Source: Streptomyces actuosus (GTDB taxonomy: Bacteria; Actinomycetota; Actinomycetes; Streptomycetales; Streptomycetaceae). From it: DNA of 64,000 nucleotides. A model generated the notes under the pieces. That model saw only the letters and a list, made by a program, of their open reading frames with translations, had not been told where the DNA came from and did no database searches. The stretch lies in contig NZ_JAFFZS010000014.1 in assembly GCF_016921115.1 (NCBI RefSeq), positions 1-64,000 on the forward strand. Reading direction: 5' to 3'. Below, in pieces: positions 1 to 8,007 of the stretch. Made by a program: the position numbers and the translations under genes. Numbering within the stretch: position 1 is the stretch's first letter; each line of letters begins with the position of its first letter.

Positions 1-148
1 CGGAGCCCTGCGCCTCCATGACCGCGAGCGGGGCGAAGTTCTCGGAGGCGATCATCTCCAGCGTCGACTGCTGGCGGACCAGCTCGGCGTCGACGGCCGC
101 GGCGACCTCCGGGTCGAGCTCGTGCAGGGACGTGTTCAGGACGGACAT
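1..148 (-). CDS. glyA: Serine hydroxymethyltransferase, N-terminal part (runs off window)
   Basis: Only the first 49 residues lie in the window; the gene continues to the left. The N-terminus (MSVLNTSLHELDPEVAA, then a stretch ending QQSTLEMIASENFAP) is the typical SHMT opening, in which the ASENF segment lies near the PLP and folate site. SHMT interconverts serine and glycine with tetrahydrofolate in the cytoplasm. It starts 14 bases after the gcvH stop on the same strand, so gcvT-gcvH-glyA is one glycine/one-carbon transcription unit under the glycine riboswitch upstream of gcvT. The ATG is preceded by a GGGAGACC ribosome site. Confidence 0.93.
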   Translation of the reverse strand, partial: MSVLNTSLHELDPEVAAAVDAELVRQQSTLEMIASENFAPLAVMEAQGS

Positions 149-161
149 GGGGTCTCCCTCG

Positions 162-539
162 TCAGCCGGCGGAAAAGGCGGTGTACTCGTCGGCGGAGAG
201 CAGGTCCTGCGGCTCCTCCGTGACGCGCACCTTGAACAGCCAGCCGCCCTCGAAGGGGGCCGAGTTCACCAGCGACGGGTCGTCCACCACGTCCTGGTTG
301 ACCTCGGTGACCTCACCGGCGACGGGGGAGTACAGGTCCGAGACGGACTTGGTCGACTCCAGCTCGCCGCAGGTATCGCCCGCGCTCACGGTGTCGCCGA
401 CCTCCGGGAGCTGGACGAAGACCACGTCGCCGAGCGCGTTGGCCGCGTGCTCCGTGATACCGACCGTCGCCACGCCGTCCTCGGCGGCCGACAGCCACTC
501 GTGCTCCTTGCTGTAACGCAGCTGCTGGGGGTTGCTCAT
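162..539 (-). CDS. gcvH: Glycine cleavage system H protein
   Basis: A 125-residue lipoyl carrier of the glycine cleavage system. It shuttles the aminomethyl group from the P protein to the T protein and is reoxidised by dihydrolipoamide dehydrogenase. The lipoylated lysine is Lys64 in ELESTKSVSD, in the expected beta-turn. KEHEWL near residue 11 and the VNSAPFEGGWLFKV segment near the C-terminus are family hallmarks, and the length is normal. It lies between gcvT (110 bases upstream) and glyA (14 bases downstream), so expression should follow the gcvT leader. gcvP, the decarboxylase, is not in this window. Confidence 0.96.
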   Translation of the reverse strand: MSNPQQLRYSKEHEWLSAAEDGVATVGITEHAANALGDVVFVQLPEVGDTVSAGDTCGELESTKSVSDLYSPVAGEVTEVNQDVVDDPSLVNSAPFEGGWLFKVRVTEEPQDLLSADEYTAFSAG

Positions 540-649
540 GGCCTGAATTCTCCTGTACGCGGGAAAGTGCTGGTGAATGGGGGAGGGCGCAGGGGCCGAC
601 GTGACCGGGGGGATGTGTCCCGCCTCACGCGCGTGTGACTACGACGCTG

Positions 650-1777
650 TCACTTCTGCCGCTTGTAGAACGGCAGCGCCACGACCTCGTACGGCTCGTG
701 GGCGCCGCGGATGTCCACGCCGACGCCCTGTGTGCCCGGGGCCGCGTGCGCGGCGTCGACGTAGGCCATGGCGATCGGCTTGCCCAGCGTGGGGGAGGGA
801 GCGCCGGAGGTGACCTGGCCGATCACCTGGCCGCCCGCGACCACGGCGTATCCGGCGCGCGGCACCCGGCGGCCCTCGGCGACCAGGCCGACCAGGACCC
901 GCGGCGGGTTCTCCTCGGCGTGCCCGGCGGCCTTCCGCAGGGCCTCGCGCCCGACGAAGTCGCCCTCCTTCTCGAACTTCACCACCCGGCCGAGCCCGGC
1001 CTCGAAGGGGGTGAGCTCGGCGGTCAGCTCGTGCCCGTACAGCGGCATGCCCGCCTCCAGGCGAAGGGTGTCCCGGCACGACAGGCCGCACGGGACGAGC
1101 CCGGCGCCCTCGCCGGCCTCGGTCAGCGCCTGCCACAGCTCCACGGCGTGCTCCGGCTTCACGAACAGCTCGAAGCCGTCCTCGCCGGTGTAGCCGGTGC
1201 GGGCGATCAGGGCCGGGACGCCGGCGACGGTGCCGGGCAGCCCCGCGTAGTACTTCAGGCCGTCGAGGTCGGCATCGGTGAGGGACTTCAGGATGCCGGG
1301 GGACTCGGGCCCCTGGACTGCGATCAGCGCGTAGGCGTCCCGGTCGTCGCGGACCTCGGCGTCGAAGCCGGCCGCGCGCTCGGTGAGGGCGTCCAGCACC
1401 ACCTGGGCGTTGGAGGCGTTGGCCACGACCATGTACTCGGTCTCGGCGAGCCGGTAGACGATCAGGTCGTCCAGGATGCCGCCGTCGGCCTGGCAGATCA
1501 TGGTGTAGCGGGCGCGGCCCACGCCCACGGCGGCGATGTTGCCGACGAGTGCGTGGTTCAGCAGGGCGGCGGCCTGCGGCCCGGTGACGGTGATCTCGCC
1601 CATGTGCGAGAGGTCGAAGAGGCCGGCCCGGGTGCGCACGGCCAGGTGCTCGTCGCGCTCGGAGCCGTAACGCAGCGGCATGTCCCAGCCGGCGAAGTCG
1701 GTCATCGTCGCGCCGAGCGAGCGATGCAGGGCATCGAGCGCGGTACGGCGGGGCTGAGGTGAATCGGTACTGCTCAT
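650..1777 (-). CDS. gcvT: Aminomethyltransferase, glycine cleavage T protein
   Basis: A 375-residue protein that transfers the methylene carbon of H-protein-bound aminomethyl to tetrahydrofolate, releasing ammonia. The folate-binding N-terminus has FAGWDMPLRYGS at 28-39 and FDLSHMGEI near 54. The catalytic aspartate region GGILDDLIVY is at about 99-108, and the C-terminal beta-barrel domain (GREAL, VGQVTSG-like segments) is present. I chose the ATG at 1777, preceded by GGGAGA about 11 bases upstream; an in-frame ATG 17 codons earlier would sit inside the riboswitch 3' end. First gene of the gcvT-gcvH-glyA unit. Confidence 0.95.
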   Translation of the reverse strand: MSSTDSPQPRRTALDALHRSLGATMTDFAGWDMPLRYGSERDEHLAVRTRAGLFDLSHMGEITVTGPQAAALLNHALVGNIAAVGVGRARYTMICQADGGILDDLIVYRLAETEYMVVANASNAQVVLDALTERAAGFDAEVRDDRDAYALIAVQGPESPGILKSLTDADLDGLKYYAGLPGTVAGVPALIARTGYTGEDGFELFVKPEHAVELWQALTEAGEGAGLVPCGLSCRDTLRLEAGMPLYGHELTAELTPFEAGLGRVVKFEKEGDFVGREALRKAAGHAEENPPRVLVGLVAEGRRVPRAGYAVVAGGQVIGQVTSGAPSPTLGKPIAMAYVDAAHAAPGTQGVGVDIRGAHEPYEVVALPFYKRQK

Positions 1778-1818
1778 CGGACGGTCGTCTCCCAGGGAAA
1801 CAGGACAGGCGAGGAGGT

Positions 1819-2020
1819 TCCTCCCCATCTGTCATCGGAACCTGAGAGGTTCGCCATGACCACACGCGTGGTCCTGGCTTGCACCTTGGGTGGGACCGCT
1901 GAGTACAGCGGTCCGCTTTTCAGATGTGCCTCGCCCGCGCGGTAACGGGGCCTGAGAGATTCAAGGGAGGGACTTGCTCCTTCGGCGCCCCAGTGACCTG
2001 GGGACTCTCCCGCGCGGATT
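1819..2020 (-). promoter_or_regulatory. Tandem glycine riboswitch upstream of gcvT
   Basis: On the minus strand the leader shows two glycine aptamers in series. The first has GCGGGAGAGTC, GCGCCGAAGGAGCAAG, ATCTCTCAGGC and GAGGCACATCTG; the second has CACCCAAGGTGCAAGCC, ACCTCTCAGGTTCC and GACAGATGGGGAGG. These are the conserved P1/P3 junction sequences of the family, with a short linker. The 3' end lies about 40 bases before the gcvT start, so glycine binding can switch gcvT-gcvH-glyA on, as known for this class. Boundaries are approximate. Confidence 0.92.
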
Positions 2021-2193
2021 CAAACGGCCGGTATGCAGTTGGCGCGGACATCATTGCACGCCTGCCCCGATCGCGGCAGGGCCGCATCTGTAACCGGCTT
2101 GTGGCGGTAAGCGCACACAACGGCGAGCCATCCGGTATTACCTTCTCTTTACGTTCGGTGGGCAGGTCGACCACCTGGCCCAGGGGAGGGACG

Positions 2194-2892
2194 ATGACGG
2201 TGAACAGGACCACGGCGTACGCCGCCACCACGGGCATCCCGGTGCCCCGCCGGCCGGCCGCCGTGCGGTCGCGCGACGCCCGCCCGGCACCCGTCGTGCG
2301 CGACCTGCGCGAGCGTGCCGGCCGCAGCCCGCACGCCCTGCTCTTCGGCCCGCAGGACCTGGTCGTGATCACCGGCTTGCCGGGCAGCGGCAAGTCCACA
2401 CTGATGGGCCGCGCGGTCCGGGGCGTCGGCATCGACTCCCAGGACGCCCGCGACCGGTGGGCGGGCCGTATGCCCCGCCTCCTCCCCTACGCCGTCTACC
2501 GCCCCCTGGTCCGCCTCGCGCACTACGCCGCGGTGCGCCGCGCCCTGCGCGCCGGCCGGGGCCTGGTCGTGCACGACTGCGGCACCCAGACCTGGGTCCG
2601 CGGCTGGCTGGCGCGTGCCGCCCGGCGCCGTGGCGGAACACTCCACCTCGTGCTCCTCGACGTCACCCCCGACACCGCCTTGTCCGGACAGCGCGCGCGG
2701 GGGCGCGGTGTCTCCCGCTACGCCTTCCTGCGCCACCGCCGGGCGACGGCCCGGCTGGTCCGGGCCGTGGAGCGCGGCGAGCTGCCGTCCGGCTGCGACT
2801 CCGCGGTCCTGCTCGACCGGGACGCGGCCGACACGCTGCGCAGCATCGCCTTCCGGGCGACGGGAGGGGCCGCCCCGGCCCACGGCCGGTAG
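2194..2892 (+). CDS. P-loop AAA-type ATPase / predicted kinase
   Basis: A 232-residue protein with a Walker A motif GLPGSGKST at 61-69, in the context DLVVITGLPGSGKSTLMGRAV. A DSQDARDRW segment follows and a basic lid-like region (RARGRGVSRYAFLRH) lies near 165-185. This resembles small stand-alone kinases of the zeta-toxin/gluconate-kinase group, and the substrate cannot be told from sequence. About 50 Arg/Pro/Ala-rich residues precede the P-loop. The ATG at 2194 has GGGGAGGG directly upstream. It is divergent from the gcv leader and convergent with the SseB gene. Confidence 0.8.
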   Translation: MTVNRTTAYAATTGIPVPRRPAAVRSRDARPAPVVRDLRERAGRSPHALLFGPQDLVVITGLPGSGKSTLMGRAVRGVGIDSQDARDRWAGRMPRLLPYAVYRPLVRLAHYAAVRRALRAGRGLVVHDCGTQTWVRGWLARAARRRGGTLHLVLLDVTPDTALSGQRARGRGVSRYAFLRHRRATARLVRAVERGELPSGCDSAVLLDRDAADTLRSIAFRATGGAAPAHGR

Positions 2893-3093
2893 CAGCCGGC
2901 GGACCCGCGGGACCCCGGCGGTCCCGGCAGACGTCCGGCGAGCGGTCGGCGACACGGCGCGGGGTCTGCCCGCGCGCCGGAGGGGGGCTGCGGGCGGCGG
3001 GGTGCCGGCGGGGCCAGCGGGACCGCGAGGTGCCGGCGGTCCGGCGGGGTCGAGGGGGCAGCAGGTCGCCGGGGGCCGGCGCACCGGAGAGGG

Positions 3094-3888
3094 TCAGTAG
3101 GCCGGCGGGCCGGGAAAGCCGTAGCCGCCGCCCGGCGCCTGGACCGGGGCGGTGGCGTGGGCCTCGCGGTCGTAGAACGGCCGGGCACTCGCCCGCATCC
3201 ACATCGCGACCGGGTCGTGCTCGTCGGACATCGCCACCGTCGACACCGCGAGCCCGTCCGGCACGGCGGCGACCGACTGCTGCATCATCGCGCGCACCGC
3301 GTCCACGGCCTGCGGCGAGGTGTCGTACACCTCCAGGCCGATGGCCAGGTAGGGCGCACCGAGCGCGGGCTGCACCCAGGCGCGGCGCAGGGCGCGGACC
3401 GCGGAGGTGCGGTGCGCGTTCTGCGTGAGCAGGGCGTAGAACTGGGGGATCTCGATGCCGGGCTCGCTGAGTCGCAGCGGGCCGGCCGGCTGGCGGTCCA
3501 GGCCCGTGGCGATGCGGCGCAGATCGAGCCAGGGGACGCCGACGCCGCCGCCCGGGGTGTGCGGATTGAGCCAGAGCCCGTAGTGGTCGGGGTAGAGGGT
3601 GCGCGCCACGTCGAGGCCGTCGACGACCTCGTACGAGCGGTTCCAGCCGCTGGCCGAGAGTTCCTGCGCCGAGGTGACGCAGGGCGCGTAGCCGTGGCCG
3701 TCGACCTCCATGTTCCCGTACTGGGCGTCCGGGGAACCGGCCTGGCCGTGCCACAGGAGCATCCAGATCTGGCCGGAGCCGGGGGTCGCGAGCGCGCGCA
3801 GGAGCGCCTCGTAGGCGTCGTAGCGCCCGGGCGTCACCTGGCGCAGCATGTGCTCGACCTGCCCGGTCGCGGCCGTGCCAGCGCTCAC
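3094..3888 (-). CDS. sseB: SseB family protein (enhanced serine sensitivity)
   Basis: A 264-residue cytoplasmic protein with both SseB-type halves: an N-terminal domain to about residue 130, and a C-terminal domain with VYDTSPQAVDAVRAMM and MWMRASARPFYDR. In E. coli SseB is linked to serine sensitivity; its biochemical role is not known. It is next to glyA/gcv genes and paired with a second SseB-like gene 88 bases upstream on the same strand, consistent with serine/glycine context. The GTG start at 3888 has GAAGGGG upstream. The C-terminus is a Gly/Pro-rich tail. Confidence 0.82.
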   Translation of the reverse strand: MSAGTAATGQVEHMLRQVTPGRYDAYEALLRALATPGSGQIWMLLWHGQAGSPDAQYGNMEVDGHGYAPCVTSAQELSASGWNRSYEVVDGLDVARTLYPDHYGLWLNPHTPGGGVGVPWLDLRRIATGLDRQPAGPLRLSEPGIEIPQFYALLTQNAHRTSAVRALRRAWVQPALGAPYLAIGLEVYDTSPQAVDAVRAMMQQSVAAVPDGLAVSTVAMSDEHDPVAMWMRASARPFYDREAHATAPVQAPGGGYGFPGPPAY

Positions 3889-3976
3889 TTCGTATCGCCC
3901 CTTCGTTCAACACCCTCGGCCGAGCTATGAAATCAGGTTAAGCGGTGGGTTGGGAGGACCGGGGAGGGCTCGGGGG

Positions 3977-4768
3977 TCAAAGTCCCCGCTGATAGAAGGG
4001 GCGCACCTGCTCCCTCATCCAGTCCGCCACCGGATCCTGTGCCACGTCCATCAGGACCAGGTTGACCGGCCACCGCACCGGGACCCTGCCCAGGGCGCGG
4101 CCGAGGGCGTCCAGCGGGGCCGCGCGCACGTCCCCCTCGCCGGGGGAGAGCTCCACCCCGACGAACACCACCGGGTCGGCCGTCTCGATCGCGGCCAGGC
4201 AGCGGCGGGCGGTCAGGACGACGCCGGTCGCCTCGAACTCGGCGGCGGCGGCCGACAGGAAGTCGACGGGGTCGTCCTGCCAGTCGGGCTCGAAGAGACG
4301 GACCCTGCCGCCGCCCCCGGGGCCGTCCAGCGGGGTGAGGCCGGCCCGGCACAGCTCCGCCACCGCCTGCGGCGGCAGCGGCACACCGACGACGCCCCCC
4401 GGGTTCACCGCGAGGCCCACCTGCGGGGGCAGACCGCGGGCGAACTCGACCGCGGGGGCGACGGTGTACGGCATGTGGGCCCCGGCGACCCGGCGGAGCT
4501 GCTCCTCGGAGCTGAAGACCGGGACGTAGGCCTGACCGTCGATCTCCGTGCCGGGCAGATCGAGCGCACCGCTGTCCGGGCCGCCGCCCCCGGGCAGCGG
4601 CACCCAGAGGAAGCTGCGGCACAGCACCTCGATGATCCGCCCGCCCGCGCCCGGGACGCCGAGCGAGGCGGACAGCACCTCCTCCAGCTCGTTGCCGGGC
4701 CACCCGCCGTGCGGGTGGGGGTGTGCCGGTGCGGGGAAGTCGCCGGGGAGATCCGCCGGAAAGTCCAT
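3977..4768 (-). CDS. SseB family protein, second copy
   Basis: 263 residues, clearly related to the downstream neighbour but diverged: it shares the FLWVPLPG-like N-terminal strand, the AVNPGGVVGVPLP centre and the DPVADWMREQVRPFYQRGL C-terminus, which parallels the MWMRASARPFYDR end of the other copy. The N-terminus is a short Asp/Pro/His-rich extension. The pair probably arose by duplication and may act together. ATG at 4768. Function is inferred only from family membership; no catalytic motif is visible. Confidence 0.75.
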   Translation of the reverse strand: MDFPADLPGDFPAPAHPHPHGGWPGNELEEVLSASLGVPGAGGRIIEVLCRSFLWVPLPGGGGPDSGALDLPGTEIDGQAYVPVFSSEEQLRRVAGAHMPYTVAPAVEFARGLPPQVGLAVNPGGVVGVPLPPQAVAELCRAGLTPLDGPGGGGRVRLFEPDWQDDPVDFLSAAAAEFEATGVVLTARRCLAAIETADPVVFVGVELSPGEGDVRAAPLDALGRALGRVPVRWPVNLVLMDVAQDPVADWMREQVRPFYQRGL

Positions 4769-5129
4769 CTGCCTACCGCCTGGTGGGAACCGTCATTCGC
4801 GGTGTCCAGGCTATCCGCAGGGCGGGTGGGCCGGGGCGCCGATCGTCCGCAGGGCGGCGGGGGCTGTTCGGATAACGGATTCCCCAGGCAGGTGTCACGG
4901 TTGCGCATACTTTCGCGGTCAGATCTGGCGCGTGATCGCGGCCCCATTGAAGACTCACCTCTCAAGACGCTCATCGATCCTTTGATCGAGTGCCCATTAG
5001 GCGCCGAAAAGGGATGAGTTGGACAGGTGAAGGCATCGATCGTGCCCACCGCACAGCAGGTAAGCGAACGAAGCCGCCCACAGCGGCGGACAAAGGCCGG
5101 TCACCACCGGCGAGAGGGGTCGGGTCACC
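4769..5129. other. Divergent intergenic region, sseB-like gene / peptide importer operon
   Basis: 361 bases with lower GC than the flanking genes. It carries a 12-base direct repeat TCCGCAGGGCGG at 4814-4825 and 4846-4857 (start-to-start 32 bases, about three helical turns), and a palindrome at 4974-4989 listed separately. No believable gene is present. Promoters for both flanking genes must lie here, but no -35/-10 pair stood out. Confidence 0.6.
4974..4989. promoter_or_regulatory. Palindrome TCGATC-N4-GATCGA upstream of peptide importer operon
   Basis: Perfect six-base arms TCGATC and GATCGA with spacer CTTT, 141 bases before the first importer gene. It could be an operator for a dimeric regulator of the importer. 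This is inference from symmetry only. Confidence 0.35.
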
Positions 5130-6128
5130 GTGACCGCACCGATCGAGACCACCGGGTCGGCGCCCGAGGCACAGCCTGAGACTGTGCCCGACGGTGTCGA
5201 GAAGGGGCGGATCGAGGGCCGTTCCCTGGGGCAGATCGCCTGGTCCCGTTTCAAGAAGGACCGCGTGGCGGTCGCCGGCGGCGTCGTGGTGGTCGTGCTG
5301 ATCACCCTCGCGGTCTTCTCCCGTCCCCTCCAGGCGCTCTTCGGTCTGGACCCGAACGCCTTCCACCAGGACCTCATCGACCCCAACACCTCGCTGCCCA
5401 CCGGCAGCATGGGCGGCATGAGCGCGGATCACCCGCTCGGTGTGGAGCCGAAGTTCGGACGCGACATCGCCACCCGCATTCTCGAGGGGTCCTGGGTCTC
5501 GCTGGTCGTCGCGTTCGGCGCGACGCTGCTGTCCAACACGATCGGCACCGTCCTCGGTGTGGTGGCCGGTTACTACGGAGGGCGGGTGGACACGGTCATC
5601 AGCCGCCTGATGGACACCTTCCTCGCCTTCCCGCTCCTGCTGTTCGCCATCGCGATCTCCGCGACGCTCCAGGGCGGCGCCTTCGGCCTGGAGGGCCTGC
5701 CGCTCCACATCAGCGTGCTGATCTTCATCATCGGCTTCTTCAACTGGCCCTACCTCGGACGCATCGTCCGCGGTCAGACCATGGCCCTGCGAGAGCGTGA
5801 GTTCGTCGACGCCTCCCGGGGGATGGGCGCCAGGGGGCCGTACATCCTCTTCCGGGAGCTGCTGCCCAACCTGGTCGGCCCGATCATCGTCTACTCGACG
5901 CTACTCATCCCGACGAACATCCTCTTCGAGGCCAGCCTGAGCTTCCTCGGGGTCGGCATCCAGCCCCCGCAGGCGTCGTGGGGCGGCATGCTCAAGGAGG
6001 CCGTCAACTTCTACCAGGTCGATCCGCAGTTCATGATCGTGCCCGGCCTCGCCATCTTCGTCACCGTCCTGGCGTTCAACCTGCTCGGTGACGGTCTCCG
6101 CGACGCCCTCGACCCGCGCAGCCGCTGA
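5130..6128 (+). CDS. Oligopeptide/dipeptide ABC transporter permease (DppC/OppC type)
   Basis: 332-residue inner-membrane permease. It has a long polar N-terminus, a first membrane segment near residues 48-68 (VAVAGGVVVVVLITLAV), an extracytoplasmic loop, then five further membrane segments. The EAA-type coupling motif that contacts the ATPases is ASRGMGARGPYILFREL at about 228-244. It opens a five-gene operon of permease, binding lipoprotein, permease and two ATPases. Having the C-type permease first is less usual than binding protein first. The GTG at 5130 follows GAGAGGGG. Confidence 0.92.
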   Translation: MTAPIETTGSAPEAQPETVPDGVEKGRIEGRSLGQIAWSRFKKDRVAVAGGVVVVVLITLAVFSRPLQALFGLDPNAFHQDLIDPNTSLPTGSMGGMSADHPLGVEPKFGRDIATRILEGSWVSLVVAFGATLLSNTIGTVLGVVAGYYGGRVDTVISRLMDTFLAFPLLLFAIAISATLQGGAFGLEGLPLHISVLIFIIGFFNWPYLGRIVRGQTMALREREFVDASRGMGARGPYILFRELLPNLVGPIIVYSTLLIPTNILFEASLSFLGVGIQPPQASWGGMLKEAVNFYQVDPQFMIVPGLAIFVTVLAFNLLGDGLRDALDPRSR

Positions 6129-6186
6129 CGTGCCGCCGCGCCGAGAGCCCATCAAGTTTCCGACAATGGAGGGGAAGCAGACCATC

Positions 6187-7938
6187 ATGCGAAGGTCAGC
6201 GCTGGCCGCGCTCGCGGCCGTCGGCACCGTCAGCCTGGTGCTTTCAGGCTGCAGCAAGGCCGATGACAACAAGGACAACAACTCGGGCAAGTCTGCTGGG
6301 GCCAACGCAGCGACCAAGGGTGTCGTCAACGCCTCCACCCAGAAGGGGGGCACGGTCACGTACGAGTACTCGGACGTGCCGGACTCCTTCGACCCGGGCA
6401 ACACCTACTACGGGTACATGTTCAACCTCAGCCGGCTCTACGCCCGCCCGCTGATGACCTTCACGCCCGGTCCGGGCCAGAAGGGCAACGAGCTGGTCCC
6501 GGACCTCGCTGCGAGCGCCGGTGTGCCCAGCGACGGCGGCAAGACCTGGACGTACAAGCTGCGTACGGGCCTGAAGTACGAGGACGGCACGGCGATCACG
6601 TCGAAGGACGTCAAGTACGCCGTCGAGCGTTCCAACTTCGCCCGTGACGTGCTCTCGCTCGGCCCGAACTACTTCCAGCAGTTCCTCGACGGCGGCGACA
6701 AGTACAAGGGTCCGTACAAGGACAAGAGCGACGCGGGCCTGGCGTCCATCGAGACGCCGGACGACACCACGATCGTCTTCCACCTGAACCGGGCCTTCCA
6801 GGAGTTCGACTACCTGGTCGCCAGCCCGCAGACGGCCCCGGTGCCGAAGGCCAAGGACACCGGCGTCGACTACGTCAAGCACATCGTGTCCTCGGGCTCG
6901 TACAAGTTCCAGAGCTACGAGGAGGGCAAGCAGGTCGTCCTCGTCCGCAACGACAACTGGGACGCGAAGACCGACCCGCTGCGCAAGCAGTACCCGGACA
7001 AGATCGTCGTCAAGCTGAAGGTCAACCCGGAGACCATCGACCAGGACGTGATGGCCGGCGAGGCCATCGACCTCGGTGGTACGGGCGTCCAGGCCGCGAC
7101 GCAGGCGAAGGTCGTCAACGACGCCTCGCTGAAGGCCAACACGGACAACACCTACGGCGGTCGCCTCGTCTACATGGCGATCAACACCAAGCTCGCACCG
7201 TTCGACAACGTCGCCTGCCGCAAGGCCGTCGAGTTCGCGGTCGACAAGGTCTCGGTGCAGACCGCCGAGGGCGGCCCGGTCCGCGGTGACGTGGCCACCA
7301 CGGTCCTCCCGCCGGACATCCCGGGCTACCAGAAGTCGGACCTGTACGCCTCCGACGGCAACAAGGGCGACGTCGCCAAGGCCAAGGAGCAGCTGAAGGC
7401 CTGCGGCAAGACGTCGATCAACACCAACATCTCGGCGCGCAGCGACCGTCCGCAGGAGATCGACGCGGCGACCGCGATCATCAGCTCGCTGAAGAAGGTC
7501 GGCATCAACGCCACCCTCAAGCAGTACCCGTCGGGCAAGTACTTCACCGACTCCGTGGGTGTGCCGAAGTTCGACGGGCAGCAGAACATCGGCCTGATGA
7601 TGATGCAGTGGGGCGCCGACTGGCCGTCCGGCTACGGCTTCCTGCAGCAGATCCTGCACGGTGACGCCATCGGCGAGTCGGGCAACACCAACCTCTCGCA
7701 GCTCGACAACGCCGAGATCAACACCAACCTGGAGAAGGCGATCGCCACCCAGGACCAGGGTCAGCGTGAGGCCCTCTACGCCCAGATCGACCAGAAGACG
7801 ATGGATGAGGCGGCCCTCGTGCCGCTGACCTACTTCAAGGTCCTGCTGTACCGCCCGGCGAACTTCACCAACCTGGTGTCGACGGCGGCCTTCAGTGGTC
7901 AGTACGACTACCTCAACATCGGCACGACCAAGAAGTAG
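6187..7938 (+). CDS. Peptide ABC transporter substrate-binding lipoprotein
   Basis: 583 residues, family SBP_bac_5. A lipoprotein signal (MRRSALAALAAVG, then LVLSGC) places the lipidated cysteine at residue 22, followed by an Asn/Lys/Asp-rich linker. The mature domain has the family features LRTGLKYEDGTAITSKDVKYAVER and, near the C-terminus, YAQIDQKTMDEAALVPLTY. It captures oligopeptides or a related ligand outside the membrane and delivers them to the two permeases. I chose the ATG at 6187 (GGAGGGG 12 bases upstream); in-frame upstream ATGs would hide the signal peptide. Confidence 0.93.
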   Translation: MRRSALAALAAVGTVSLVLSGCSKADDNKDNNSGKSAGANAATKGVVNASTQKGGTVTYEYSDVPDSFDPGNTYYGYMFNLSRLYARPLMTFTPGPGQKGNELVPDLAASAGVPSDGGKTWTYKLRTGLKYEDGTAITSKDVKYAVERSNFARDVLSLGPNYFQQFLDGGDKYKGPYKDKSDAGLASIETPDDTTIVFHLNRAFQEFDYLVASPQTAPVPKAKDTGVDYVKHIVSSGSYKFQSYEEGKQVVLVRNDNWDAKTDPLRKQYPDKIVVKLKVNPETIDQDVMAGEAIDLGGTGVQAATQAKVVNDASLKANTDNTYGGRLVYMAINTKLAPFDNVACRKAVEFAVDKVSVQTAEGGPVRGDVATTVLPPDIPGYQKSDLYASDGNKGDVAKAKEQLKACGKTSINTNISARSDRPQEIDAATAIISSLKKVGINATLKQYPSGKYFTDSVGVPKFDGQQNIGLMMMQWGADWPSGYGFLQQILHGDAIGESGNTNLSQLDNAEINTNLEKAIATQDQGQREALYAQIDQKTMDEAALVPLTYFKVLLYRPANFTNLVSTAAFSGQYDYLNIGTTKK

Positions 7939-7961
7939 CCCCGGAAGGCAGGTGAAGGCAT

Positions 7962-7995
7962 TGGTGCCCGCGGGCTTCGCGGCCCGCGGGCACCA
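7962..7995 (+). terminator. Strong intra-operon hairpin after the binding-protein gene
   Basis: A perfect 14-base inverted repeat, TGGTGCCCGCGGGC and its complement, around a six-base loop. It lies between the binding-protein stop and the next permease start, with no T-run. Such hairpins stabilise or attenuate transcripts so that the binding protein is made in excess over the membrane parts. Confidence 0.6.
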
Positions 7996-8007
7996 GCGCC
8001 GATCCCC

